The notes under the pieces: generated by a model
What the model saw: the letters and a program-made list of their open reading frames with translations, nothing else
Told to the model about the DNA's origin: nothing
Databases searched by the model: none
In this document: positions 34,260 through 46,412 of the stretch, piece by piece
Layout: each line of letters opens with the position of its first letter
Numbering within the stretch: position 1 is the stretch's first letter
Assembly (NCBI GenBank): GCA_950022655.1
Contig: OX465582.1
Location: 96,548,704 to 96,612,703, forward strand
Length of the DNA: 64,000 nucleotides
Direction of reading: 5' to 3'
Source: Alentia gelatinosa
Lineage: Eukaryota > Annelida > Polychaeta > Phyllodocida > Polynoidae
Program-made: the position numbers and the translations under genes

Positions 34260-34650
34260 GGAGGGTCGTATGCCAGGCGATATTAGGAGAATAATTGGCC
34301 AGTATTTTGGTAGGGATATCCCACCTTAATGGGCTATTTTTGGTTGTGTGTCGCCGGCGAGGTGGTGAGGGGAGTGATGTGTGTATTATCTGAGCAAGGC
34401 TATTTGTTCTTCAATAACATCATCAGAGGAAAACACCACGGGACGAAATGGTTTAGAACACAGGCGCACAAACGATGGTACAGACGTACACACACACACT
34501 CACTCACTCGGTCTCCCACCCACCCACCTCACACACACACGGTTAGAGCCATGGAGCCTCCTCTTCCCCCACCTCCCACCCACCCACCACCACCACCGTC
34601 AACACACTGGCTCTCTCTCCCACACGCGCACACACACTCACACATACACA
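34230..34650. repeat. GT, poly-G and CA low-complexity cluster
   Basis: A GTGTGTGT run followed by about 20 G near 34240-34262, then CACACA and CCCACC runs at 34480-34650. Confidence 0.8.
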
Positions 34651-34784
34651 CACCGACGTCACTCAATGCAGACATGTTTCGTGCTGGTCTGTACGGAGCG
34701 AGAGAGAGAAACGGGGATGAAGCATTTTCCGTCGGGCCGCCCGCCGCGTTCGCCTCCCTCCCACCCCGAAAAAAGCCCACTCAC

Positions 34785-34897
34785 CGGCGTCGTTGACGGT
34801 CCATCCTCAACGGACCGCCCGGCTGGAGACTCGACAGGCCGCAAGCCTGGTATTCCAAGATGGGTGCACGGAGGATGCGTGGAAATCTTCACTGAAT
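34785..34897 (-). CDS. Candidate upstream exon in a frame compatible with the large exon
   Basis: Minus strand: possible acceptor CACCCTGCCTCAAG, then about 37 open codons (including PGLRPVESPAGRSVEDGPST) and a consensus donor at 34785, phase 0. Phase 0 fits the acceptor at 5082. There is no ATG in this frame within the exon, so another exon would be needed upstream. The region is CpG-rich and the open frame could be chance. Confidence 0.15.
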
Positions 34898-35575
34898 CTT
34901 GAGGCAGGGTGAGCTGCTACGCTGGCCGGGTCGGTGCTTCTCTCGCTCCCGGCCTCCGGTACTCTGACGCGAGGCGAGGCAGGCGGGCGCTTAAAGGCGA
35001 AACCACCGACTGCATGCGATATGTGTACGCTGGTACTGAGTGGGCGCTCGCCGACCTCTCAGGGCACCGCTTACCAACTACCAGCGCAAACCGGAAATGA
35101 CGTTATCGTCCGTTTTATATGTAGATATATATGTCGCGGCTTTAAATTGTTTTACTAAATGATCTAAGTCGTCTTTATTAATAAGAAGAGTGCTTATTTC
35201 ACGATATACTGAGATTTGGTTAACGCCGTAACTGTAGTGCCGTACACTTGACACGTAGCAATATTGATCCCTCTATGAACATTTTTCAAAATTTATATTT
35301 TATCCCGATACAGCAAAGTATACCAAACACATAGAAAAATAGATGATTTGTAACAGAATTTTAGTAATTTCTTGTAACGATAGTGGCAAAAATCTTGTCA
35401 ATGTTTTGTTTTTTTCAATCTAGAAATTTAGGTCAGTATTCAAAAATTTGTCACTTCTATTCATTCAGCTACATTTTTGTTGTATTACATAAATGCCCTC
35501 CCAACGTGAAAACCTAATCGTGGCAACAATGAGGATTTTGTTGTATTATAAACTTCCTGTTCACGCCAAACAGAA

Positions 35576-35632
35576 GTGCTACTAATGGGCAATTCCCACT
35601 TCTCGTGCTACTAATGGGCAATTCCCAATTCT
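35576..35632. repeat. 29-bp tandem duplication
   Basis: GTGCTACTAATGGGCAATTC occurs twice in a row with a short tail that differs slightly. Confidence 0.75.
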
Positions 35633-36160
35633 AATTTGTTGAATTCATGATACTATTTACAAAAACAATGCGGATAGTTGTAATTTTTGTGATAATTGAT
35701 AAATTAATCGAGGTTAAGAATTACGACTGGAGCTCCCGGTCTATGACGATGGCCATCGCGTTCACGGTGCCGCATGCGGTCGGTCGGTTCGGGCGTCCGT
35801 CGGCCTCTGTGCTCACCCGGCCTGTATGTCGGATAGCCGTCATGGCTTGAACGATATCTGCACATGTCGCGGTGCTATCGTGCCACTATAGCTCAGAGCG
35901 GGATGTATGTACGTCAGATCAGCGAACAACAAACCCGGGTGTCTCGATCGCCTCTATTATCGCCCGGTGCGATAGAGAGCAGCGTTCTCTGGGAACGCTG
36001 GGTCCGGTGAGATCGTTAACGTGGGACAACGTCCGCCGCGACTCGCGCGGCGCCGAGAACCATCACACTGCGTCTGCCACCACCGGACAAATGTCTGCTG
36101 ACGACGTGAAGGCCGAGAACGCAGCAAAATGCGACGAGAAGGAGGGAAAATAAGCCCTGG

Positions 36161-36946
36161 CAGACGCTAGGCTGGTGGGCAGACGACCGGCATGTTGCCG
36201 ACGGATGTGACGGAAGGTAAAATGACGAGCATTTCTGAAGGGGAGTCGTGGACGACGTATCCCCGCCCCTCCTGACCACCCTCCCCATCTTCCATCTATA
36301 CCCCCACCACGACCCCCACGACCCCCAACATACACACAGAGGCAAACACGAACCAGCTAATATTACGATGCATTCATCATCCCACGTTTTCTGTTGTCTC
36401 TATCACTCAACCTACAAGTAACAGCCGGTTACTCACAGTTTAAAATGATGGGAGTCGATCGAGCATGTTTTATCAAATCTATAAATGTTTTACTCCTTAC
36501 ACGCGTTGACGCTCGAGAATCTCCGCTGTTTGCTCTTAAATAGGCTTCGACACACCTGTTTGTACCTACCTGTGACCCCCACTAGCTACACAAGTAACGC
36601 CGCACTGCGGCACTCTGAATAAAATGGATAATTACGATTCTCTGAGGTCATATAAAAATGTCAATTAGTTTCATTATGAATTAGTTTCATTATGTAGATG
36701 CAGTTTGATAATGTTCTATAGTGGAAATAATTAGGTTCAGTCACAGACTGTATTTCTGACATTACAAAAATGAATTAAGTCTAAATTGACATATTTGGTC
36801 ATTTGCATTCATGGTAGGAAAAAAAGTCGAGATCCAAGTCGATGTGCAAGACGGAAAGGACTCTGACTACACATACAAAAAAGCGACTGTGCTGAGTTTG
36901 CAGTGATCCAACTACTTCTTTGTAGCGATCACCGACAGACGTAGAC
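36161..36946. other. Unassigned DNA
   Basis: Contains a short duplicate AATTAGTTTCATTATG (about 36663 and 36680). Nothing else is supported. Confidence 0.3.
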
Positions 36947-37235
36947 TTAGGCCTGGCGTCCACCTACTACGATAGAAATTTAGACCTCCCGATGTGGCAC
37001 CGATTTAAAAACCAAATATCGGAGACATATCGAGAAGGTGCAAAATCGTAAACATATGTCTAGACATGCCAATCCACCACGCATTGTATGGTTTTTTTTA
37101 TCTGTGTCTAATCGCAGAACCGTGGTCAACTGCCCCGATATTAGGTGACCTTCTGTGGCGATTTTGATTTTTTATCGGGAGGTGCATCGTAGACCATATC
37201 AGAGCCATATCGTAGTAGGTGGACGCCGGGCCTAA
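36947..37235. mobile_element. Harbinger-like MITE, TACTACGAT subfamily
   Basis: TIRs GGCGTCCACCTACTACGAT at 36955 and the exact inverse ATCGTAGTAGGTGGACGCC ending at 37227. The outer bases TTAGGCCT and GGGCCTAA extend the match to 27 bp with one difference. The right edge abuts the 37236-40231 element at a TAA. Confidence 0.75.
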
Positions 37236-40231
37236 TGCTAGGTTTACACTGGGCCAAGGTAGCCATGTTTCGGTGTTCCATGGAGCCCAGTGGAGCAACG
37301 TGCACACAAACGTGAGGGACGTGACACAACTGAGGGTTGCTGGATGGACAAACGTGACACGCCCTGGCTGCGGGGAGGAATTTTGAAAAGATTTGCCCTG
37401 GCGGCCATGGGGTTATTGAGAAACATACCAGGTCCTCATGAGACATGATCAGCATCCCATAATATGACTGAACATGACTAAACATAGGCAGCCATACAGA
37501 GAGCACTGTGTGCATGTACTAAAACTAATGATGAATTGTAATTAGTGTATTGAAGGAGAAAGTGTATGACGCAGAGTCGAAAACATATGTACTGTATAAG
37601 GTATGGCCAATCATATGATGCGGGAGCAGCTTGCCTGTTGGTTGATAGCTGGGTATATTAGAGAGTTGCGCGATCAGTGCTGGACAGTAAGAAAGCACCA
37701 TCTGGTAGATCCTCAGCTGCAATACTCACTGCACAGGAGCATTGCCAACGCTCCTGCGGGTGCTGGAGGTCTTATTCCACCTGGAGTAGGGTCGCCCTGT
37801 TAAGAGTATGTGCATGTGGAAAGGGCTGCTCCATAAGTCTAAAGACTACAGAGAATCTGCAGATTGATTCTCATAGGGAGAATGCACGGAGTGATGTCAC
37901 TACCTTAAGAGTTGGACACTGGAGGGGATTAAGAGCAATCATCATGTTGAATGCGAGCAATGGAATGTGACTAGAACTATGCAAGAACTGAGAGAACTCA
38001 ACAACAGATTATCTTTTTAGGACCGGGACTCATAGTTTATTGGAATTGAAGATTTGAGTGTTATAATTGTTGATCTTGTGAATTGAAACCTGTTGTAAGG
38101 AAGAACTGGTATGAACCACTGAGTGGCTATGACATAGACAGTTGCTTTATGAGATCTGAAAATTTGTATCCAGCTTTTATGAATTACCATCATCTTAAGT
38201 AGGACTTGATTGAAGAGAGTGTTCAAGAAACATTGGCTCACGTTTTACCTCGAGTCAGATGGTTTGTATGGTTACTGTGCAATATCGGCTGTAACATCGC
38301 GAGCAAAGCTCTACTTATGAAATATGGAACTGTAAGCAATTAACTAACGAATAAGATGAAAATGCACTGATAGTAAGATTGTTATTTATCCTAGAGGTTA
38401 GAATTTGTAGTGAATTCAACATTGGACGTGAGGAGCTAGCAACTAAATAAGTAATGAACCATCATCTTATGAAGATCAAAAGACCACACAATTGAACAAG
38501 GAAATCCTGGACAAAGTAGACCCCTTTAACGTCCCTAAAGCAGAGCTGTATTCCGAGAAACTTTGACTGCCTGGCGGACAGTCAGAGATACAGCCGCTTA
38601 TTCCCATAGTACAGAAAATCACTTCCTTGTGTCACATACAGTAGCTAAGGCCTAATCCTATAGACTAGCTAACCCAGTGACAAGAAAAGAGAATTCAGAA
38701 TATCTTCTATACTAAATGAAGAAGATAGATAACCATACACAGATATGTATTAATAACATATATTATAACAAAGTATACAGTTACATAACAATTCTCATCA
38801 ACATACAAAATCATATCCACTTCTGTAGTGTACATATGATATAAGTCCTCTTGGTCTAAGCAGTACTCACAGTCTATTACTTTCAGTTATTGTTTAATGT
38901 CTCCTTGACTTGTGGATATAGATGATCCAAGTAGTGGTAACAGTCATCAGTGTCTTTTCCTCCAGTGCTGGGGTGGTAGAAGATCATGGAGAAACCCAAT
39001 CCTCAGTAAAGGCCTCTATAGCATAAATTCCTATGGTGTTTCAAGCCTGACACTGCAGTGGTGGTAATGTTAAGCAACCTGGAGATGTTGACGCCACGGT
39101 GTCTGGGTTCCAAGTGAGCTGTGAGTTGAAATCTGCTTCCTTATATACCCTATCGGGGGGTCAGTCCAAACAAAGACAGGGGACGGTTCAAACGCTGGGG
39201 GTGGCAGTCCAAACGGTTAGGCCTTGACCACTATCTAGAGCGAGGACTTGTTAGGAAGCACCCTGTGATATTCTTAATACATACATCACACTTGGTTCTG
39301 AGTAATCATGTCAATATCAGTGCATGTTCATGCACCCTCACCTTCAGAGATGTATAATCAATCCTTTTTGATGATAAAAATTCCTTTTTTGTTTCTTTTG
39401 TCGCTTTTTGGAGCCTTTTTGTACAACTCATATGACCACATTTCACTACTACTTTATGTCGGGCATATTGGATAAACTGGTTCCTGGCAATTCTATGTGT
39501 GGGATCAGAGATGCGCATTTGAATCCGCCATTTTTCCTGCCAGTTAGGCACAAACATGGATTTTACAAACACTGACTGTTCTATCATCAGAACTAATGCA
39601 AAGGTAGGAAAATGCAATAACTTTACTGTATTTTGCCTCAGGAAACTGTATACTACAAAATCGGAAAGATTCAACCTACATTCATAAGGAAAACGGCTGC
39701 TGAGCTGAGCTTTGCCAATCTGGTCGACCAGTTACCCTTGGGCTCTATAGACCCTCCAGAGGTTACAAAACTCCCTATTATGGCCCCGGGTAAGTAAAAG
39801 TTCCGCTCCCGACTGACTGGCCACACTACGACTGCATGAACCACAGTTTTCTTACTTATAATTGGAGAAACTGAATATAACTTCGGATTTAGATGTAGAA
39901 ATAGCTGAAATTTCCATTTCTGGCAATAAAATTTCTGAAAAGCGTTAAACTGCAATAATTCCGGGTTACGGGTCAAGGGTCTATCACCATACAACGTCGG
40001 CAACCAGCGAACACCGGAACTTGTAAACAGACTGGATTATGGGATACCTCAATAGGCTCTATGGGACTGCTCTCTGACTGTCTGCACTGCTAGACAGTCA
40101 GAGCCTCTCGAACTAAGCTGGGAGCTCAGTGTAAACACAGATATATGGCTCCATGACCATCTGCCACGGTGCCCTACGTTTCAGCGAGAACATGGCCGCC
40201 GTGACCACAGTGGCCTAGTGTAAACCTAGCA
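37236..40231. mobile_element. 3.0-kb TIR element, candidate Harbinger-like relative of the MITEs
   Basis: Ends TGCTAGGTTTACACTGGGCC and the inverse GGCCTAGTGTAAACCTAGCA, flanked by TAA at 37233-37235 and 40232-40234. GCCATGTT follows near both ends. Inside are several short frames on both strands (for example 67 codons from 37603 +, 110 codons ending at 39671 - and 122 codons ending at 39306 -). None shows a DDE triad or Myb/MADF pattern that I can point to, so coding capacity is unproven and probably decayed. TIR-like ends and the 3-bp duplication are seen; the superfamily is inferred. Confidence 0.5.
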
Positions 40232-41255
40232 TAAGTTCAGATGGACAAGCAGCAGCTGGTCTTAATCACTGTTTGTACGACGTAAGACCTAGTTGCCACC
40301 ACTGGGCGAGTGGCGACAGGGATAACTTAAGCTTTGATAAAGAGGCCGGTTACCTTATTTGAGAAACCATAATATTTATGAAACCCCCTACATATCTATT
40401 GCATATCTAACAAGGAATATCTTAAATGTGTTTAATCAGAGTTTCCAAAACAAAGGTATCCCACCAATTTACAATCTAAACACCATGTGTGATACTTTAT
40501 GGTAAATCTTTTTATCAACAAGGTCTTTAATAGCTTCTATGCTTGGGTCCCAGTGGTGTGTAATATTCCCGATCTGTAGTACGCGGCAAGTGGACCCAAC
40601 AGTCCGTGTTTGAATGTACTGCCTCTCAGTAGTCAGTGGTGGTGAAATATGGTTTACGAATACACCCGGCCATAAGCCGACCCACCTTTCCGCCCTCCCC
40701 TGCGCACCCTCCCCTGCGCACCCTCCCACGCTCGCCCCAGTCCTAACCACCTAACGCCCGCACACGGGTCACCGAACGCATCAAGACAAAAATATGCCAC
40801 AATTATCAACTGCTGGGCGTCACAGGCTTTATTCAGGGACAAAATACCGGTCTCCATACACTGGCCGTGTGACTTGTTTTGTAAGGGGCTGATACACAAA
40901 TAGAGTGCATCTTCCTATATTTTATTTTATTTTTCATTGTTTAATTAGGTTCATTGCTAATTAGGTTCCAATGAAAGAGGTAATACGTTTCTTTTGTGGA
41001 TTTCCTGTTTACAGTGTTGGCAAGGATATACGTCTAGGCTTTCCATAAATGACGTCATGTTATTTCTGACCCTCCAGCACCCATTCCTGTCATGTTTTGT
41101 CATATAACCCCTGTCATGCTTGGCCATGGAAACTGGAACCCCCTCCCCCCCCCCCCCCCCCCGCTACATGACGTCATTTATGGACAGCCCCGTATAATGT
41201 ATTATAGAAATGGTAAAATATACACTAAATGCTTCTCAAGCTAGCCCAATATATT
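40232..41255. other. Unassigned DNA
   Basis: CCCTCCCCTGCGCA is repeated in tandem near 40692-40720, and a run of about 18 C lies at 41145-41162. No gene seen. Confidence 0.3.
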
Positions 41256-41655
41256 GAGTTTGTTTTATTAGAGCGTGCTTGCACGCGCTAAATACATCAT
41301 CTAGAGTTTAGAGGGGTCTATATAGACTTTCAGGGTGCTGCATACAAATTATCCCTTCACTATCTGTGTGCTATTCACTGTGATATTGAGAACAGAGCAG
41401 GGAGCCAGAGTCACAGTCCCTTAGAGGCGTGCCCAGCTGACCATGACCAATCACTCAAGACAAAAATACCTCAAGACCCACTGGTGCTTGATTTGTTTGG
41501 ATCCGAGATGGGCAGTTGCAGAAATTGCAAGTTGACTGGGTGCAATTGGCTTAGAGAAAACTATCCATAGGCTAAATCTAACTTATACCTTTTAATTGCT
41601 ATTCATTTATAATAGCACGCTCATTCATCTAAGATGAACATACTACTTGCTCCTA
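41256..41655 (+). repeat. Dispersed repeat, copy 1 of 2
   Basis: Aligns with 59577-59955 over about 380 bp (TTCACTATCTGTGTGCTATT, GACCATGACCAATCACT, AGTTGACTGGGTG, CACGCTCATTCATC, GATGAACATACTA). An AGAGCGTGCTTGCACGCGCT palindrome lies at 41272. No TIRs or coding frame found. Confidence 0.7.
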
Positions 41656-41844
41656 ATTTGTTTGAGTGTAACCCCCCCCCACACACACACACATACCTAT
41701 CTGCTCACAAACTGCTGTTGTTTTTTAGGAGTAACGTTATCTAATTTGTGTTTTCCTGTTCGACAGAGAAACGTGTGAATACACAACAACACATATAGTC
41801 GGTCAAACAAGTGTGGCAAGACCTGCGCCAATCTATTCACACTG

Positions 41845-42056
41845 AAACCGGAGATACACCACGCGAGAAACACAGCGATTTCCAGAATCGCCAATACAAC
41901 TTAGAGTGTATGTGAGCTATTATTTCATATTTCACCTGATTATTGCTTCTGAGATGTTCAATCATCGGTGGACGATATTACTATGAAGTGATATCTCAAA
42001 TACATGCTGTTTTGTGTTATCGATTCCGGAGATCGCTGCCTGTCCTTGGCTAGTTC
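41845..42056. mobile_element. Harbinger-like MITE, CACACCAAGCGA subfamily, diverged
   Basis: CCGGAGATACACCACGCGAG and CAGCGATTTCCAGAATCGCC at the left; CGATTCCGGAGATCGCTGCC at the right. The right outer end is decayed. Confidence 0.5.
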
Positions 42057-42139
42057 CCCCTGCTGCCGAGAGCTAGCTGATATATCTCCGCCGAGTCCCC
42101 TAGCGGATACCCCGGGAACCAGCGCACCTGTCCTGGCTT

Positions 42140-42288
42140 CAAGCCGGAGACACACCAAGCGATAAACGCAGCGATTTCCAGAATCGCCAACACAACAAGC
42201 TCTCATTTCATATAGCTCACACACATGCCATTTTGTGTTGGCTATTCCGGAAATCGCTTCATTTCTTGCTTGATTTGTTTCCTGCTTT
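42140..42288. mobile_element. Harbinger-like MITE, CACACCAAGCGA subfamily
   Basis: AAGCCGGAGACACACCAAGC with CAGCGATTTCCAGAATCGCC; right side GGCTATTCCGGAAATCGCTT and TTCCTGCTTTAG. Shorter than the 26560 copy through an internal deletion. Confidence 0.6.
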
Positions 42289-42399
42289 AGGCCAAATACT
42301 AGTACAAACTATTCTCTTAATTTCAAATATTTGTAATTGACCACTCACATGTTTATAATGCCCATTACCAGGAGCCAGCTCCAGTCCGTAGCGGACTGT

Positions 42400-42600
42400 C
42401 TAGGGAGCGTTCAATGATCATGGCTGGGGGGGGGGGGGGGGGGCAGAGTTTTTAGCGGGGGCCAACTTTTTTTTTGGAGCGGGGGGAGGGGGAGGGGGTA
42501 CCCCAAAGAAGGAAGCCAAGTTTTTTTGGTATTCTAAGAGGGGGCAACCTTTTTATTATATTTCCATGGAGGGGGGGGGGGGGGGGGCTTGACGTCAACA
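42400..42600. repeat. G-rich degenerate tandem tract
   Basis: Two long poly-G runs (about 42426-42444 and 42571-42588) and several GGGGGCCAACTTTTT-like units. AGGGAGCGTTCAATGATCAT before the first run resembles the inverse of 57328-57355, linking it to the C-rich tract there. Confidence 0.6.
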
Positions 42601-45600
42601 TTTTTATCTAAGCAATGAGGCAGACTCCCATATTTGTGTCCAATGAAAAGAATTGATATTTATAATGAATGCATTTATATCATATCACAAGAGATCACCT
42701 AAGTTGTGTAGCGGTCGCTGGCTTTGGCCTTATTGAGGATAGCCCACCCTCGGAGAGATCATATTCGACTTCCCAGTGATGCACCACCCTATGTGGAATC
42801 ACATAGGTCGGTTCAATGTTTTTGGCAGATAGATAACTCTAAAGACCTAGTCACACGAAACCAAACTCCTCAAGTTTAATAAACAATGGATGTTTGGATT
42901 GCCGTAAAGTACAGTACCTTGGCACCGGAGTGCCAAGTAAAGCCAGGGACGTTTATCTAGGTGCCAGAGCACATTGACTCACCTTACCACCAAGAGGGTT
43001 AAGAAAAAACCAGCAAATGAGGCCCCAAGGATTCACTCTTCTCAGAGAGAACACACAAGACTACCTGCCGACGTACTGAAACCTGGCCTATATACATGCA
43101 GAGTTACATAATCTGGGTGACCCTGTTACACCTTCATGCACGGGCTCATCTGAATCACTACACAGCAGGGACTGACAGCCTCTATCGAAGAGCGAACACA
43201 CTTCCGCTAGACTGACCCGACCCCTACAGTTGTACTATTATAGTAATAATTAACTACAATGTCACTATAGTTGTATCACTCCTTGGAGTTCAGTGTCCCG
43301 TTTACGGTCCCATTTCTCTACTGCAAGATGAGTGTGGACCCTCATTCCAGCTGACTGACTGTTATGGAGGGAGACAACAATGGACAAACACTAGTACACT
43401 TGTCCTAGAATCAAAACAGTATTTATGGAAGAGCACTATCAGCAAAGATAACTCCACATTGAAGGCTCTACATTGAAGGCTAGAGACTAGGAGCATCAAC
43501 TCACACTGTCATCATAGTAACTCATAGTTGCACAGCCAACTTCAACCAGTTGGCATTGTGCTTGATGCTATCACTCTTTCAAGCATTTGCATGTGCCTGT
43601 ATGCAGAACCTTATAACAGCACTAAGTATCAGGTCAGAGAGTTGAATGACATCACACACCAGCCTTGCTTTGAACATGGAAGTGGGGAATCCCAAAAGTG
43701 GCAGCTGGAAAGGCTTCATGCTGGACTTTGAAATTTGAAACTTGTTGACAAAGCTCACAGGAGGCTATGGGCAGTGAGTGCCCAAATTGGATTTGCAATT
43801 ATAATGCAATTAGATTTCACAGCTGAAATACGGTAAATATCTTAATGTTTTTGAGTTATACAATAATGAAAAAGCTGTAAACCTGTCTTCATAATCCTCT
43901 GATACCTCACCTTTATTCATTGATGCTTAAAACCTGGTCTAATCTGTTTGCTAGATTTACGTCCAATTTGTTCAATTGTTTCTTTGGTTTACTTTACTAA
44001 CATTCGCATATCCTTTTGGACTTACAAGGTATGCTGCCTAGTTGATCCAGGCTCATTTTAAACATCTGAGGAACATAGGTTCACAGATATTGGAAGATTT
44101 CTCCACAGGAAAACAGTTTAGTCATAATCTGCCTACGCTAACTGGAGCTACTCAAGGAAATGAGGCAAAGGCAAATGGTATCAGCAGCATGTAATTTATG
44201 TTATTTCAAGGATATGATGACTAGGACTGGGAAAAGCTACTTGATGACAGCAAGCTTAGCAAACTTTTGGTAGAAGTACTGCCTATATATACTTGGAATA
44301 TGATAAGTTAAGTATAACTGGCAAAAAAAGATAAAATCAAAACAATCATAGCATGTATTACAAGAACTCCTGAACAGTCACATTGAAATCAGTATACAAT
44401 CTGAGCCTGAGGATGAGAACAAGCCAACAAAAATTGTCATACAAGAAATATCTTCAAAAGATGATTATTCCTCATGAGATGAAGAAAGTCTGATAGAACA
44501 CATTGGACGTTAAACTACCCAAACAAACAAATCAGATGAAGAGAGTGTTCCTACTCACTACGGAACTATCCCTGTTATCCTAGGGCACCATTATAGTGTC
44601 CTAGGCTCGTAGGAACATCAATTCCCCTTCAGTACTAGGTAAGTACCTGGGGTAATTAACTATTCATACCACGAATAACATATCAAACAACAAGATCTGG
44701 GCAGTTTTGTCGCCCATTAGGTGTGGCTGGTTGTGTTCTTGGGTAACTTCAGCCTGCTTTACACACCACACAGGTCCTTGGCCCCCACACTGTGCTTGCA
44801 CCTGTATGTGACATTCCCAGTTCTGTTTCCCCTCTTTGTAGGAAGCGGCCCAGATTACCTCTATAGTGCAGGACTTGGGTGCAACATCATGGGGCGACCA
44901 TGCCCCTTTTTCAGAGGAGGAGGTTAAATCAGTGCAGCGATGCACCCGCTATTGGTCATTTCACACGCCTTCTCTGGTGCGTCCAGTCTGCCTCCTCGCA
45001 CCATATTGAACTATTTGCTCAGGGCAGGCTCATGCAACCTCATCCTTCATCCATGGTCAAACTAGTCTCAGTTCTTGAATGTCCTCTTCCCAATCAGCAT
45101 CGCTTGGGGAAGCCTGCACATGTTACACGACCAGGATGTCCACATCGACCAGTTTAAATCCTCGTCAGGTCCACAAAGACTCGTCACAAGTCAGGGTCTA
45201 GACTTGCTCAAGACTTTGATTATGAACATTCATTAAATGATTAAAGAAAATCGGAATACAATTCATTATAGCCTGTGTCCTTCTCTGACTGGCCCATGAA
45301 TCAAAGACTTGTCCACTCTGACCAGAATCTCCTGTTCATGACCCCAAGCCACTCCCTGTAACCCTATACCTCCCTCTACTCCTCCCCCTCCCCTCCGCCA
45401 GTCTACACGGCCGATTACGGATGAGACCAGTCCCTGTGTCACTCAGAAGGGGTGGAGGGGTAGGATAGAGGGACTTAGGCCAGTCTAGTCAGGGTCTTCT
45501 CCTGACATCAATCTGCCCGGTGGTCTTCTACACGCCGAACGTCGCCACAATGCCGGCCTCACCTTCATTCCTCCTACTCAATGGTCTGCCCCTCATCTCT

Positions 45601-46108
45601 TGGCCATTTTTGTTTGCTCCTTTTAGCAATACACGCCACCCTCACGGCTGTTGCCTTCACATCCACTGCGAGGGTCACTCTCCACAGTTTAAGACGGTGC
45701 AGAGTGCATAATGCATTAACAGCTGGGATCCCGGAAGGGGAGGTCAGATGATTAGGGAATATAGTCCTCAGTCTCGGCCATCAGCTGTTACTTACCCCAC
45801 CCAGAAGGGGCATCGTTCACCTCTAGGCTGATATAATACTTCCTGGCAATTGTCTTACATTGCTGTATCCAAGACATCTCCGCTCAGACTGAGCATGCAT
45901 CTTACCCAAGTTTGCCAAGCATTCTGTCAGAGTTCCGAGGATGTTATTCAAGAAAGAATCCTGCATTCTCTGTTGTGGCTGTCTTCGTCAGGGTATGTAA
46001 AGTATTTTCCATGGGTTTGTCAGACTTACCCGTGAAACTGCCTCCTTGGCCTCAACTACCACAGACAGATCTAGTGGTCAGCCCAGGTAACCATTTAATA
46101 CTTAGAAG
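42601..46108. other. Unresolved region with decayed frames
   Basis: Fragments of SINE-type tail occur at about 43962 (minus) and 44503-44529 (plus: TTGGACGTTAAACTACCCAA). A plus frame at 44349-44515 reads as an acidic, coding-like stretch (SIQSEPEDENKPTKIVIQEI) broken by one TGA. The Mutator-like MITE at 45199 lies inside this interval. No intact gene is supported. Confidence 0.35.
45199..45487 (+). mobile_element. Mutator-like MITE with perfect 9-bp duplication
   Basis: Ends TAGACTTGCTCAAGAC and CTTAGGCCAGTCTA. GTCAGGGTC is present at 45190-45198 and 45488-45496. Same family as 19230 and 57819. Confidence 0.85.
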
Positions 46109-46412
46109 GAAACCCACGAGATGAAAATAACTTGGTCCGTATTCCACCGAGTTTGACTGCAGAATAATTCACGAAGCGAAGCTGAGTGAATTACTCTGTG
46201 GTCAAACGAGGTCAAGTGCAGACCAAGTTATTTTCATCGAGTGGGTTTCATCGAGTGGGTTTCTGATTTTATCTCACCCCGTATAACATTGTTTATTGAT
46301 AAAAATGAATCACCAAATTAGCAATTGAGTATTGGTTACACGAACCTCACGGCCGTGGAGTACGAGTTCCTAATGTTAAGCCTATGGAGAAAAATACCGG
46401 GGTGAGATAAAG
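46109..46412 (-). mobile_element. Two-hairpin element, inverted order
   Basis: Hairpin 2: GAAACCCACGAGATGAAAAT at the left and ATTTTCATCGAGTGGGTTTC at the right, with core TAATTCACGAAGCGAAGCTG and AGTGAATTA at 46165. TCATCGAGTGGGTTTC is doubled at 46235-46265. Hairpin 1: TTTTATCTCACCCCG to CGGGGTGAGATAAA. Confidence 0.7.

Larger units (their letters stand above)
34680..36160. promoter_or_regulatory. CpG-rich region, possible promoter or first exon
   Basis: CpG density is visibly higher than in the surrounding DNA, especially at 34720-34830, 34920-35100 and 35730-36080. Good donors occur on both strands: GCCG|GTGAGT on the minus strand ending at 34785 and CAGG|GTGAGC on the plus strand near 34908. 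AT-rich DNA at 35160-35700 separates two CpG-rich parts. No TATA box or initiator can be assigned. Confidence 0.3.

Noticed and set aside
34329..34902. 155- and 173-codon plus-strand frames as genes
   Set aside because: They are largely translations of CA and CCCACC simple repeats with His-Thr or Pro runs.
36091..36153. Small plus-strand frame MSADDVKAENAAKCDEKEGK as a first exon or micropeptide
   Set aside because: It has an acceptable start context but ends in a stop after 20 codons without a donor. No evidence of translation.
44037..44062. TGCCTAGTTGATCCAGGCTC as the start of an 18S rRNA copy
   Set aside because: It resembles the conserved 18S 5' end over only about a dozen bases and nothing downstream continues the match.
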